Shown: positions 37,031-51,200 of the stretch, piece after piece | How positions within the stretch are numbered: position 1 is the stretch's first letter | Layout: each line of letters opens with the position of its first letter | NCBI GenBank assembly: GCA_037893245.1 | Contig: JBAIAA010000120.1 | Location: forward strand, 744,001-808,000 | Reading direction: 5' to 3' | Length of the DNA: 64,000 bases | Origin: Crossaster papposus | Taxonomy: Eukaryota > Echinodermata > Asteroidea > Velatida > Solasteridae | Translations under genes and position numbers: made by a program | Notes under the pieces: model-generated | Seen by the model: the letters and a program-made list of their open reading frames with translations, nothing else | What the model was told of the DNA's origin: nothing | Database searches by the model: none

Positions 37031-39188
37031 GTAAGTCTGAATAGGCCCTATTTATATTTTATTTCCAAGGGGGAGTTAGGGGATGGTGGGAGTTTGGTGT
37101 GTGTGTTAATTTATGTTGCAACCTCCGTTTGATGGTTTCTTTTTGGAGTTGCTAAACAGATTTTTAAATCATTTTTTATTCATGTTGTCTCAGTTGATTA
37201 ATGTCTTTTACATTTCTTTAGATTCTTTTAAAGTTGCCTTTTTGTGGATGAGACTACATGTATCTTCAGTGTTTTATTGTCTTGGTCGGAGGGAAAGTAA
37301 TAAAATCTTTCCTTAAGATTTAGAAGGAAAAAAAAGATTTGTACACATTGATAGAATGAGAAATTTCCTGTAAATAAAACAATCTAGGTGGGGTTGTAAT
37401 TCTTATTTTTTTATTTTTTTAACCAGTGATTTTTGGTTTATCTGGTGACTTGGTGCGTTTTTTTTTTATTTGGTTGGCTTGATTTTTGTAATTTATCTGT
37501 AAAGTATTCCTACCAATGTTCCAACTGCCCCAAGCATGGCTTACTAGTGTTCACTGACCTGGGCCCAATTCCATAAAACATGTAAGCACAAAAATGTGCT
37601 TAGCACAAACAAGTTTTGCTCAGTAAAAACAGGTTATCGGCCGAAACTCCATGTGTTTTTTCATTCAAAGCAAAAAAGAGCTAAATACCAGTCACAAACA
37701 ATAAACATCAACTAAAATTTTGGTTTGTAACCCTGTTTTTTCCAAGGAAGAATTATGTTCATGCTAAGCAAATTTTGGTGCTTACACATTTTTAGAAATT
37801 GGCCCCTGGCAGTTTGAAACCAAAAGCACCAATACAAGCTAGACAAACATGGTGTGAAGCCTTTTAGCCTTTTATTTGATAGCACCCATCATAGAGCAAG
37901 TATGCAACCATGTATACCCCTAAATACCTTGGAGGGGTCATGAATACACCCCTATCCACATGGGTGCCTGCATACTTTCAATGGCCTTGTAAATAACCAA
38001 AGGGGGTTGAATCTAGTTTATTGCTCCATGGTTGAATTCACCTTGTTCAACAGTGGGTGGATTTCATAAGCTAATGGATGGTTAATATTGTTGGTGTGTG
38101 ATGAAGTGCATTGGTGCGTAAAGATGATATGCTCAAGTGCTCAGTGCGTTGTTCCCTGTTCAGTCCTAAAAAAAAAACTTCAACAAGAAGTTTTATTATC
38201 AGTACTTCAAGTTCATGGTTCAGGTAAGTGGAGCTAAATATTTTAATCATATATCATTTTATAAAGCCAAAAATAGTATAACTCCAACGTCAATGTTCAC
38301 CTTAAATTTAAATAATTTGTTCAGTTTTTAATCGGAATTATTTACGAATGGTGGTACCAACTTTTTGACTTCAATATCTTTGAAAGAAAACAAATAATGA
38401 CTGTCAGTTTTCAAACTTTATGAATCGTATTGTTGGTGTATTGTTGAAAAGCATTTGAACAAATCGCGAAGTCAAACATTGGATTGGTGCATACATGGGC
38501 CCATTAAGTAGCTTTGAATTCACCACCCTATACAAATACCGGCAAATAAATGTAAATAAACTACTGGAAAGGGTTGTCTACTAGTACTAGCTTGGCCAAA
38601 AAAATATCCAGTGTAAACTCTACATGTATAAGAACCATGTTGAGTAATATATTTTGTTTTGTATTAAACCTACTTTCGGAAATCAAAGTGATTACAATGT
38701 TCATCCACCCTATGATTCTGTCAGAGTGTCGTTGTGGTACCAGAGGCAGTGCTGATTTAGCTGATCGTTTTTTGTTGACTGATAGATTGACCTCATTTGC
38801 CATGACCTCACAAGGAGAAGCATGCAGAATCCCAGTCTGTTGGAAGCTGGCTGCAGGAATACTTGTTGGAATTTACACACAGAGTACTACTACTAGTAGT
38901 ACTAGTACTACCATGACTATAGGAACTAGTGGGGACTGATGAGTGGGTGAAAGAGGTTTGACCAACAGTTTTCATGATGTGCTTGTGTGATGACTGCAAT
39001 TAAGCTTCTAGAACTTGGACGAGGCATCTTCAAGACGGGAAACTACCAGAAAATGTGAACAGCAGAAAATCAACAGCACGTGTTTGGAAAGTTTGCATTT
39101 CGTTCATCCTCCTACTGGTTTCTTCAGGCTTACGAGCTACAGCGCCTTGGGCGCTTTTGAGGAATCCTCGGTTTCATTGCCGAAAAGA

Positions 39189-39225
<37 letters not shown>

Positions 39226-42200
39226 CTCAGGTATCTGGCAAATGTGCCAGTTTACTTCTCTTGAAAACGTCGTAGCTGTTTTTTCAGAGCCGATGGTTCT
39301 CTCACCAGCATGAACCAGCTATAGTTTGTTCTCAACCTGCAGATGTCTCGGCCTAATTTTCATTTCATAAACTTTCACCTTGGACGTGTTTTAGAAGCAA
39401 AGATTCAAGACGTTGAGATTTTTGAGATGTTCGTCAATAATTGTTGTTACAGTGTTAATTCAACGTCAATTGCTTTATGATGAACCTCAATTTCAACTGA
39501 ATTGAAGAAAGTAATGAGTGGTATTTAGCTGAACTAGTAGTGACTATATACTGCATGATTGTCTGCTATTACTACTTCGGTTCAAATCGTCTGTCGTGTC
39601 CACTTGTGATGACGTCGGAGAAACCAACGCCTGGAATGCTTTTCCGCGGTTTTGCCGTCAAGATCGGAGAGAAGGAGATCTCGATCCAGCGTAACCTAAC
39701 TCCCTCGCTGGAAGCCTGTGAGCCGAGGGGCGGAGTTGCAGCAGTGACCAAGCCCCGCCTCCGATACACCAATCACGCCCACGGTACCCCGGCCACACCC
39801 ATGGGATACCCCAGAGCGGCCATGTTTGTCTACAGGGCAAGCAAGAGGTAGGTTCATCGTCCTTGCGCCTGCTTGAACTTTTGAAATTTCATATTTTACA
39901 ATCGTAATTTGTGGAGAAATGTTAATTGGAAATAGAGAGTTGTGTGAAAATCATCCGGAATGTCTATACTTGACCTCGTCCTCAATGTCCTAGGAATCAG
40001 GGATGTAGTCGAGTCCATCACAAGTCCCTGCAAGTCCCTGTAAGTCCCTGCAAGTCCATCACAAGTCATTCAAGCATTTACCAATGGTGTATCCTACCGG
40101 TACCTTTAAATGGCCAATTTTATTCCTAGCTATCTGTAAAATATAGTTTTAACGCCTACACATACCGTACTGTTGTCTTAAAGATGTAGTATCGGTGCTC
40201 TCCACCAAATTCAAGTTGTTTTTTCCTTAAACAAATAATTCAAAATTCAAAGGTATCATTCTATACGTCTACTAAAAAAATGTGGGCTAATTTGTATTCG
40301 GCTGTCTCACTCAGAAATGAGTAAATTGTTGTATTTTGAAACATAAAAATGATAATACGGACAGTACATCTTTAGAAGCTGCTAAACCTGACTACAAATT
40401 CATGAGTAATTTCCGTATGATTTCACTAATTTACTCATTTATTGGTAAACAGTGACAAGAAATTTTACTAATTCTTAAATTTTTCACGATATAATATCCC
40501 ATTAGAGGACCGAAAAGCAAGAATGAATTTACATATTTAATACTTGCAGACTATCTATCTTTAATGCCATTGTGCACATCTCTTGTTAAACAAAAATTAT
40601 GAAAGAAACACCTGCTACAAGGAAGTTGGTCATCACTCGTTCTTCCTCGTCCTAAGGTTAAAAAGAAAAGCTATCGTGCAGACTCTTGTCAATTGATATG
40701 TGGTAAATATTGCCAACATGTTAATATTACCAATTCTCTCTTCGCTTTTGTGCCGTTTGGGGAGTCAAGGAGGTCAGAGCTATTGGACGTTTCAGCTTTT
40801 TATTATTTATGTTGTGGCGATGCGGATGTTTTGTTCCTACTGTCCCCTAGGGCTGGTGTCCAGACCATTCCATGTCCTGATTGATTGTGCTCCTTTAACA
40901 ATACAGTCTGCTGTTTGGGAGAACTTGATGAATATTTGTTAAACATTGCTTGTGTTGTTGGTAACAAGGATCTGATGCAGTGGATTCATACAAATTTATA
41001 ATTTATGTTAACCCTGGGATGATTGTTGGCTCTGGGAAATCACCGACTGTTTGGATCAAGGCAAACTTTTGTACCGGTCTTCTGCTAGATTAAAGCCTTT
41101 GACATTCTAAAGGTAAACCAGAAGTACGTAAAGCATAGTTGCAGTGTTCTTGGGATCGGAGTGCTTTGCCTCGTGATGAGACGACGCAATGCAGACCTCC
41201 TTAAGGACTTTTTCTCGGGGAGTTCCTTTATGGAGCCGTATCCCACTACATCACTGCCTGATCGGATGCGACGATATTCCAGCTACACCCGGGGTATCTC
41301 CTTCCCGACCAACAACACCCCGCGGCCGTTCAGCAAACGCCGCGCTGCTCTCAGCCCGTGCCCCACAACGACGGTGGACGAAGACGAGGTACTCGACATC
41401 AAGATCGAAGGTCATCCCTGTTGCATCCAAATGAAAGGTTTGAGGACAAGGTATGCTGGCCTTTCTCGCCGACTTTCTCTGGTATTTGGCCTGGTGGCTG
41501 TCAAGTTGGTGCAGTGGCCGTTAGTTTTCTTACCTTATTTTTACGCCTGTTGCTGAGTTCGAATCCAGCCCTACCTGGTTGCTGTGGGTTTCTCTCCAGA
41601 CTTTGGTTCCCCTCTCCCACCCTATTTTTCCACTCCACCCTTAAATCAGAGATGTAGTCAAGTCCATTACAATCAAGTCCCTGCAAGTCCATCACAAGTC
41701 TTTTAGCCCAAATTCAAACCACAAGCTATTCAAATGAGCCTTAATTGACAAAAGCATTCGTTAGTCATTGTTCATCTAGTTTTTTTGTGACTGACTTAAA
41801 TGAACTTAATGTGACTGCATGGACTTATAAAAAGACTTGTGAAAGGACTTGCGGGGACTCAACTACAAACTAAATTTTTACATCATCTCCTTTCTAGATT
41901 GTTGGATGGTCTTGATCTTCTTTTTTGTGATTTCATTACCAGGAAGAAATTAAATTATAAAAAGCAGGAAGAAATATATAAATAATAATTAGTTTGTGAA
42001 AATATTAAACAAGAAAACAGGAGAAGAACGTTCTAAGTGCATCATTTTATCCCAGATCTGAATTCTGACATGGGACAGTAGGCGGGCCTACATATCCCTG
42101 AGATAAATTAAGGCCTTGGTAATGAGGCTGTCCTTTCTTTGATAATAAAGGACCATTATTCGTTGCCTTGGTAAAAGTTCCCTGGGTCAAATTCCTGAAA

Positions 42201-45200
42201 GGACTTCCATTGTCCGAGTCTTTTCAAATTCTGTCGATTTGAAGTGTTTGCCCTATTTATTAAACTGGAGTGCTAATAGTTTTATCTGGACTCTTGATCT
42301 GCGGAATATTGATTCAAACACTCGGGTTCACCGCAGAGAAAATTGACTGCCCCGTTTTCAACATGAGAATTAGAAGAGTCCATATTGAGCTGACTTAGAA
42401 TCTACAACCGCTTCGGGGAATTGCTTGCATAAATTCAAGCAGTTTTGTCCGTGATTAAAACAGTACTTTTAATTCTGCCACTCGAAGGAAACAAATAAAT
42501 GGTTGAGTTCTGAAGTTCAAGAGGTTCCATTTGTGTTCTCGACGAGCAGGGATGATTGATTGAACATGCTTCTGTTTTGCTGTATTTTGCTGCAAGATCA
42601 AACCGAGACAGCCTTTTGTGTGGCGCATTTATGTCAACTCCAGAAAGATAACTTGTAATTGATGTCTGTGGTGTATTTCGGAATGAAAGGATACCTCAAC
42701 AAAAAGTTTGCCATCAATGGAAGAAGCCAGCGGTTATAACTGAGCTCAGGTGAGACGGGTGGTTGGACTTTAATAATTCCCCTCAGTGTCGGACATGAGC
42801 TGTCTTTGGGACGTACTTTACGCAGCAGGACGTTGGAATCTGCGGATGACATGCCAGAAAGGGTAACGCGTGGCAACGGTGACTTGAAGGTGCAAGGTTT
42901 TAGTGCCAACGGCAAGAACGGCTCGGGCCTGAATTTGCCCAAGATTAGCTCTAAATGGGTCTTGTTTGACACTATGGTACTGAAACGGCAAAGGCACGGT
43001 AAATGGTAAGTCGTTACGGTAAATGGTAAGTCGTTACGGTTAATGGTAAGTCGTTACGGTAAATGTTAAGTCGTTACGGTAATTGTTAAGTCGTTACGGT
43101 AATTGTTCATTACGATAAATGTTAAGTCGTTACGGTAAATGGTAAGTCGTTACGGTAATAAATGGTAAGTCGTTACGGTAAATGGTAAGTCGCTATGGTA
43201 AATGGTAAGTCGTTACGGTGAATCGTGGATTGTGGTTTTCTATACATAGGAATACCTTTCCAGAGCTTTTTGGGGCCTTTAAAATTTAAAAGAAAAATGG
43301 TGATGATTAATCTTGCAAAAGGTAAGTTAAAGGTAGTATACACCATTGGTAATTGCTTGAATTATCATGAATGGGTAGATTTGGGGGGTTGTATTTCATA
43401 GTAAATATCGTTTAACTGACGTTTCCGAAGTTTTACAATCATGGATGCCGAGAAAAGCACAACAAAACAGCGTTTGTTTTCAACCGGGGTCGAGCAGTTA
43501 TTCTTATGTTATCTTTGTTTTTTCGCTCTCGCCGTCCGGCGAGAGCGAATTTTTCTTTATAAAATTCAATTTTTTTGAATAATTACAGGATATCTAGCGC
43601 AATCCTTTTGCTGAATGCCTAGAATCATTATTTACTTTCAATTGAGTAAGGTATTTCTTAATAATTCAGTAGTAAATATTTTCGATATCTGCAAATGGTG
43701 TATACTACCTTTAAAAGCATCCCTCACCCAAAATTTTGTAGGGAATTACTGTCGAGGGCTTTTTGTATCCTGACCAACTGTCTGTTGTGGTTCACCTTAG
43801 CAACTTAGTGGTAGGATACACTATTTTTCAGATATCAAACATTTTTACTACCGAATTATTGGTTTTTTTACAGCAAATATTGTGTTTTTTTACAGACATC
43901 AAACATTTTTACTACCCAATTATTTAGAAATATCTTAAAAATACTTTTTTGAAAGTAAATAATGATTTTAGGCATTCAGCAAAATGATTGCGCTAGATAT
44001 TCTGTAATTGTGACTTCATGTTACTCCAACTAATTTAAATAATACAAATATATATATTTTTTTTGTTTTCAACCAAATTTACAACCCAAAAAATGTCATT
44101 TCAAAACAAATGTTATAAATTGTTTGCGCAGAGGATAAGTCCGCCATCATGTTTGCACACAAATTACCATTTCCAGCACCACAGGAAAATTTCCCTGCGC
44201 AGTAAGTGGTGCTTATGCCTTATCAAATAGACAGGCAGCGCCGGACATGTAATGACTAGAAAAGAATTACAAGGTGCTGACAACTCTCACAGGATGGTCA
44301 GCGCTACCGTACTGAGCGAGAGAATAGACCAAACCTTAGCGCACACCTGCTGGAGGTGTGTAGAGGAAACCAAACGTGATTTCCACAGCGTACTCGATAA
44401 TTAACTGAAGTTGAGCGCATTTTTCTAATCGAGTCATTATTTTGATTAGGTGTCGAGAAGATTCACGCATATCTCCGGTAGTCCAAAGTAATACCTTCTG
44501 AACGAGCGAATAAACAACATCAAGTGGTTTTTGGTTGTTTTTGTTTGTACGACTGTTTGCCCTGGGAATCATACACATGACTTTATTTCGTGGTGGTTGG
44601 ACATTTTGGAGGGGAAAACAATGAAGGGAAATTGTTCTGGTCGTTTGCGGCTGTGATGAGAGTTGGAACTGTAGTTTTGAGTGATGTATATGGATTCTGT
44701 TGGCGACGTGCGTCCCTACGCCGGACTTATACTGCAACTGAGGCGGGATCCGTTCTTTGTCCGGGTTCCATTGCGGTAGGTAAAAAAAATGAGTCGGTTT
44801 TCTTTCTTTTAGTTTTTTGGTTAATTTGCAGATCTACTGTTAGTAGTCCTTTGTACTTTACATTTTATTTGGGGATCATTATAGTCTAATGTGTAGTCGT
44901 AAATAAGTAACAATTTGAACGGTGACTATATAGTCTGTACATTTGTAACTTAATTGCCAAAACTTATACCATTGGTATAATAATTAAGGTGCTTGAATTA
45001 TCAGGAATGGGTGGATTTATTTCATATTAAATATCCTAAACTGACCGGTCCCGCAATTTGTTTCACAATCATGAATGCCAAGAAAAAAAAATCAAGAAAA
45101 ATCCAGATTGCTCTTTGTATTTATGTTATTTTTCGCGATTTTCAAACAATGACAGGATACCTACCGGTAGCACATTCATTTGGTGGATGCCTCAAATAAT

Positions 45201-48200
45201 TATTTACTTTCAAATAAGTATTTTTAAGGTATTTCTAAATAATTGGGTAGTAAAAATGTTTGATGTCTGCCGAAAACCCCAATATTTGCAATATTTTAAT
45301 GTCAAATCTTTAGCCGGCTTGTTCTGTTTGTATTTTAGCAGACACGTACAGGCAGCAACATCGACACAAATCTTTAGTTTTGTTGTTTAGGGCTGTTATT
45401 TTTACAGTGACTTTCTAGCATACTTTTGAAAAATTCGCGACTTTAATTTCGGTTGCTCTGTTTGAGGGTCATTATAAGCAGTAGGTAAATATTTGTCAGT
45501 AGTAAAAAAGGCAGAGTCGGGTTTAGTTTAACCCAAATTCCAAGCTCGTCAACGCATTTAACTGCCTGTTTATATTGAACCCTTTTGAGTTCGGTAATGC
45601 GATATTCCGTGATGTTTTGTAAACGGATTTTGTATTTCCCACAAAATACGGCTGGGGCAAGATGCAGTATGTAGCGTCCTTGTTCAGATCAAACGCTGGG
45701 CCAGTGTAGTTCGGACAGCATTTGATTGGCAATCATGTACATCACAAGTTTAAGTCGATGGCATTTCTTGCAAGCTGTAGCTAGGAAGAATGATTTACCA
45801 CCTATCCATTGGTGAGTTGAGTTGAGTTGAGTTGAGTTGATTTGATTTGGGGTAGTGGTACCAAACTTTTTATTTTGATTGCATGCAGTTCTTGCTAGCA
45901 TAGTTTCGAATATTTAGAGCCCGTGGAACTTTTATTGATTCTTTATGAATGCGGCTTTTTGTTTCACATGACCTGTTATAATTTAAGGAACAAAAAAAAG
46001 ATCATTATTGGACACCCAGTACTTGATGCTAGTTTTCTATCATTTATAATTACTTTCTTCCAAAATAAAAATTGAAAATAAATATTTTTTTATTTTCTTC
46101 AGTGACAAACATGTGTACATTTGACTGAACTCTACTTTTTCTTTTTAATACACAATCAGCATTAAATCTCGTTGAAATTCCTGTTTCAAGCAGTTCTTGA
46201 TACAGCGCACATATGGATTTGCACTTCATTGTGGCATTCGAAACACTGTGTCTGCATCCCCTCTATATTACCCACACCCCTCCAGCCCCTAGTGGACCGA
46301 CCCAATCAATTATGCAGGTGCATTGATCTCTGCCCTAAGTATGTACAGTATGTGTGTGGTGCATGCAAGGGGGGGGGGGGGGGGGGGGCTTTCTCTATAG
46401 ATGGGCGCTACACAGGCCTAGTGTATTGCACATGCCAGGCTAGGCCGCCTTGCCTTGTGTGTACAATTGTGTATAGGCCTGGCTTGTTAATCTTTCATAC
46501 AGTGCTAGTCTACACAGGGCACAGTGCACTGCTACATGTACAGTTCCCGCCATTTTATGCTGACATGTCTATGCGCCAGCGGTAGTGCTTATTCATACGT
46601 TTATCTGGCTGCTCTCTTTTGTACATGTAACTGATTCAGTCTGTTTAGTGGGTGATGTTAAATCCAGTCCTGGACTTGGAATCATTGCTGGATGTTTTTG
46701 ATTTCAACTTTAGTGTGAATTCGTGGTAAAATTCACGATTGTTGGGCAATAAACTGTTTACAAAGGAACGCCAACTGCATTGTTAGTGTTTTCATGTATA
46801 CAAGGCGTAGATTATACATGACTTCTGTTGAATTAAGCCTGAGTATATCTGGACCTGGCCTTGTACTCCATTCGCCAAATACTGGGTTGTAGTATCGACA
46901 CAACCAGTCTAGCTGCAAAATCCTGCACTTAGTGTTTTTTGAACTTATAAGCTGTGCCTTTTTGAGGCGATCGCCAGCCGTCATGCGGGGCTCCGACAAG
47001 AAGACGCGAGCCGATAATTTCAGCGAGGAGGATAAGGGCTTGCTGTTGTCGCTAATCGCGGATCATGTGACGGTCTTGGAATGCCGTAAGACGGATCACA
47101 AGAACAACTCGGCCAAGTACAAGGCTTGGGCTGCCATCTCAAGGAACTTCCACCGTCAGGCTACCCACCCACGAAACTTCACCCAGATGAAGGTACTATT
47201 TCACGTAGGCATTATGTTATTGGTTAATTATTTATGCGTGGGGCAGGCAATGTTTTAAGACCGTATAAAAAATTGGGCAGGACAAAAATATCTTTGTGTG
47301 GCAGTATATTATATTAAAAAAATTGGGGGATTTTAAGTAATTTAAATTTTCAAAGTTTAAAAATATAAAAGTTTTATGTGAGTACTTTTTGGATACTTGC
47401 GTTTTAGACCCAAATATTGGATGGGAATGGGACAAAACTATTTTATCTTGTAGCAATTATTATTTCCTTTGTTCCTATAGAAAATGGAATAGTGTACTTT
47501 TAATTTATGAATTTTTGTGTTCTTATGTATTTATTTTATGTATTTTTTTTTATAGTGTAATCACGTCTATTTTTACCGTAGTAAATCAAAACTTATGGAC
47601 AAATTTCAAATTAAAACTGAAGCTTTCCTAATATATTTTCTCAAAAAAACAAAAAGCCGATTCATAATTTACGTGAAAGCAAATGCAATGCAAATTTGAT
47701 ATCATAAAGCATTTGTGGCGAAATCCGCCAAAGTTGAAATGTGTTCAACTTTTACAAATTTGCAGCTTTTGCGTCAAGCATGAACTAACCTTGTTTAGGC
47801 CCTGGATTTAGGTTGCCAATTATGAATTTGTTAATAAATACTACACAGTTCTTTCTTTTTCTTCTTCCCTCTTCCGTCAAGGATCTGTATCGGCGTCTCA
47901 AGCTGAAAGCCAAGAAGGAGGTTGTGCTGTGGCACAAGGCTTGCGCAGAGTCTCCCACCGGTAAACCCCTGCCTAGCTCTCAGGTAGTACAGCCGGATGA
48001 CACCAGCTTCTGGGTGTATGACTTGATCAAGCCATACAAGGAGGAACTTAACCCTGACGATGACGAACACGAGAGACTGCTGGCTGAGGCCATCAAAGAA
48101 AGGTCAGGCTTATGCCATGGTTAAATTAATTTAACCTTAACCCCCTGGGCTCTCGCACTAGAAAGCATATACCAAACCTAACAAACTTCAACAACTCACA

Positions 48201-51200
48201 CATAAAGTTTTGGGTTTTTTTTAACAGGGATGCGAAGGATTCCTTCCTGAAGCCGGGCGAAGATGACGGCATTGATGATGACCAAGATAATGACTTGGTT
48301 ATTAATAAACCTTCTGCGGAATCTGTGGCAGGGGATGTTGAAGACATAGATGAGGATGCCGAAGACAGTTTAGACGTTAGGATCAAGGAGGACCCAGACT
48401 TTGACTACATTCCTCCCCTCTTCATCAAGACAGCCACCGAAGCACCTGGTGACACGGCGGTTGTAAAAGCCGCATCTAAGCCGCGCCCGAATCGCAGCTG
48501 CAGAAAGAATGCCAGCCGCCAGCCCTGGAGCTCTCCGACTGCATCCAGCACCTTTACGGATCCCTGCCGCGGTCGGAATAAGCGCAGCTATCCGTGGGAT
48601 ACTGTGGCCAAGCAGCGACAACGCGCGTTACCTCCGTCGGAGCCGCAGCGTAGCAGCAACGGCATACCGTCAAAGCAGTCGAGGTACGGCAGTGTCTTCA
48701 ACCGTCAGAGTTCCTGGGGCGGCGACCCGGGCAGTTGCTTTAGCCGTGGGCCAGCCGCGGTGCCCAGCAGGCGCCAGGAATCCAAGGAGGATGACTACAT
48801 AGAGGGGATGTCTCCGTACGAGGGAGCCATGTACCGGCTGGCCCAGGCCGAACACAAGGCCAAGATGCTAGTAATGCAGACCCAGAGAAGGGCGGAGACC
48901 GCCAAGGAGGAGGCGTACAAGATGATCTGGCAGAACTCGCAGCTGCAGCATGATCTGCTGCAGTTGCAGTACGAGAATGTGCTGTAAAGTGTAAACATAT
49001 TCATCCTGAGCCCTGCCACAATAGACCGTTACAGTCCATTCTCGTTAATACAAACACAAGTAAACTCGTCAATTGATACAAATTCTGAATAAGATTAAAA
49101 CTGCTGCAAACTGCTTACTGGCTGGAATGACCCGAAATATACAAATCAAATAAGTTAAGGGGGCCTAATATAAATACAAATTCTGATTATAACAAACAAA
49201 AAGGTAGGATACCATTTGCAGATATCGAAACATTTTACTACTAAATTATTAAGAAATATTTTACTTAATGTAAATAATGTTAATAACAAGTAAGTAAATA
49301 ATGATTCGAAGCATCCAGCAAAATTATTGCCGGACGGCGATCGCAAACAAAAGGAGCAACAAGAACAACTCCCTGATGCAGGTTGAAACCGAACGCCGTT
49401 TGTTTTTATTTTTTTAATTTTTTTTCTCGGCATCCAAAACTTGGGACAGGTCAGTTAAACGATATTTACTTTAATATTTTGTAATACTTGTAATATTTAG
49501 TCCAGGTCCGAGTTTGTACTAAGAGTCGACTGTACACTACTAAGCCCCGCCCTACATTTTGTTAACCAATCACAGTGGGTGCAGTGACCCATGCGCTCAG
49601 TGGGCGGAGCCTACACTGGATCGATCCATTGCGCTTGGACTGTACCATTTGAAATGATAAACAACCTAAGACTTGATTCTTGAACTGTAATCAACCTAGT
49701 TTGGCATTATCATCTCGGTTCGTTTTCCATTTTTGGAGCCCGTTCTTTGTGCATACATGTATATATAATCATGTTGCTCAATTTGTTTTTACTGTTTAGA
49801 TAGCTAAGGTAATTTTGCCTTCAAAGCCAAAAAAAAAATTGTTTAAATATCTGCAAAATTACAATAAAACAAAAGTTAACGATACATTTCTTCATGACCA
49901 ATGATAAATAACAGGGCAAGGTAAATATTTTCTTAAGATAACAGTATTTATTATGTTAATTTCTGTTAAAGTTTTTTTAATTGTGGTTGAAACACTTCAA
50001 GTGTCATATTAAAACAAAAATCAACCTTCATGTACAGTAAGTTTTGTGTTTTAAAATAATTTGTCCTCGCATGTGAACAGTTTTGTTATTTTGTTCTGCA
50101 AGTAATAAAAAAAAGTTTCCGAGTACATTTTAACCAGTTCGCGCCGGGATTATTTTAACATCGCCGAGCCGACGGACGGGATTATTTTTAACGAAACTCG
50201 ATCCGAAGCGTGTTCAGGCTGATAGTGCCGGGAAGCACACCCACGCATTTCCGGCCTTGCGCGCTGCTGACATACATTTCCGAACTTGAACTTGGCGTGT
50301 TTATGCGTCATCCGTTTTGAATTTGGGGGAATTTTTGTGTTTATATACGTCATCCGGCGCGAACTGGTTAAACTACATGTAAGCTTTGATTTTGGTTGAG
50401 CTGTTGCATTAGTAGTAGTACCCACTAAAGCAGTGGGTAGTTATCAATCTATTCACGTTCGTCTTTCAAACCGTACACAGGCCTTTCATAATATTATTGA
50501 ACACTCGGCCCACATCCACCAGATCGCATAACCACAAACGAAACGAGCCAGTGATAATGTGGATTAAAGATTATAAATTGGCAAATTAACCCATTTAGAG
50601 TGGGAGTATTAAAGGGATCGTACACGTTTGGTAATTACTCCAAAAATTAATGGCAATAAAAACTTACTTGGTGAAAAGTACAGCAGCTTTGGATAGTATA
50701 ATGCATTTTTAGTAACTTGTCACTTCAAAGTTCTGCGGTTATGGAAAAAGATATCACTTTTTATCCCCAAAAATTTGAATCTGAGAAGCGTTACTGCAGT
50801 GACGTTTCTCAGACTGTGTATTCCAATGCAGATTATTCTTCCTGCGTGGACATAACCGCTCCAGATTTTCGGCAATATCTCCAAATCGCTACCACCTTTT
50901 GAAATGAAATTTGTACAGGTTAGTTTTATGGTATATATTTATAACTATATAGGATTGAAACAAACAGTGGGTTCCAATTACTAAACGTGTACGATCCCTT
51001 TAAAGGTGGCGTTCATATAGTTGGCAAACATAACAAGTTATTACTCGATCATAAAGCAGGCACGTAAAATTACCTCTTTTGAGCAGATTTCCTTCGTTTT
51101 GGTTTTGATTTTCCTCTGTTTTAACTCTAGATTTTTCTCTGTTTTAACTCTTCACTCTCTGTGTACAGAGGTTGAAGAAATATCATCTTTTCCTCTTTTT

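Noticed and set aside
50717-50902. 61-residue plus-strand frame
   Set aside because: It lies inside a TTAA MITE present in another copy at 35173 without a conserved frame.
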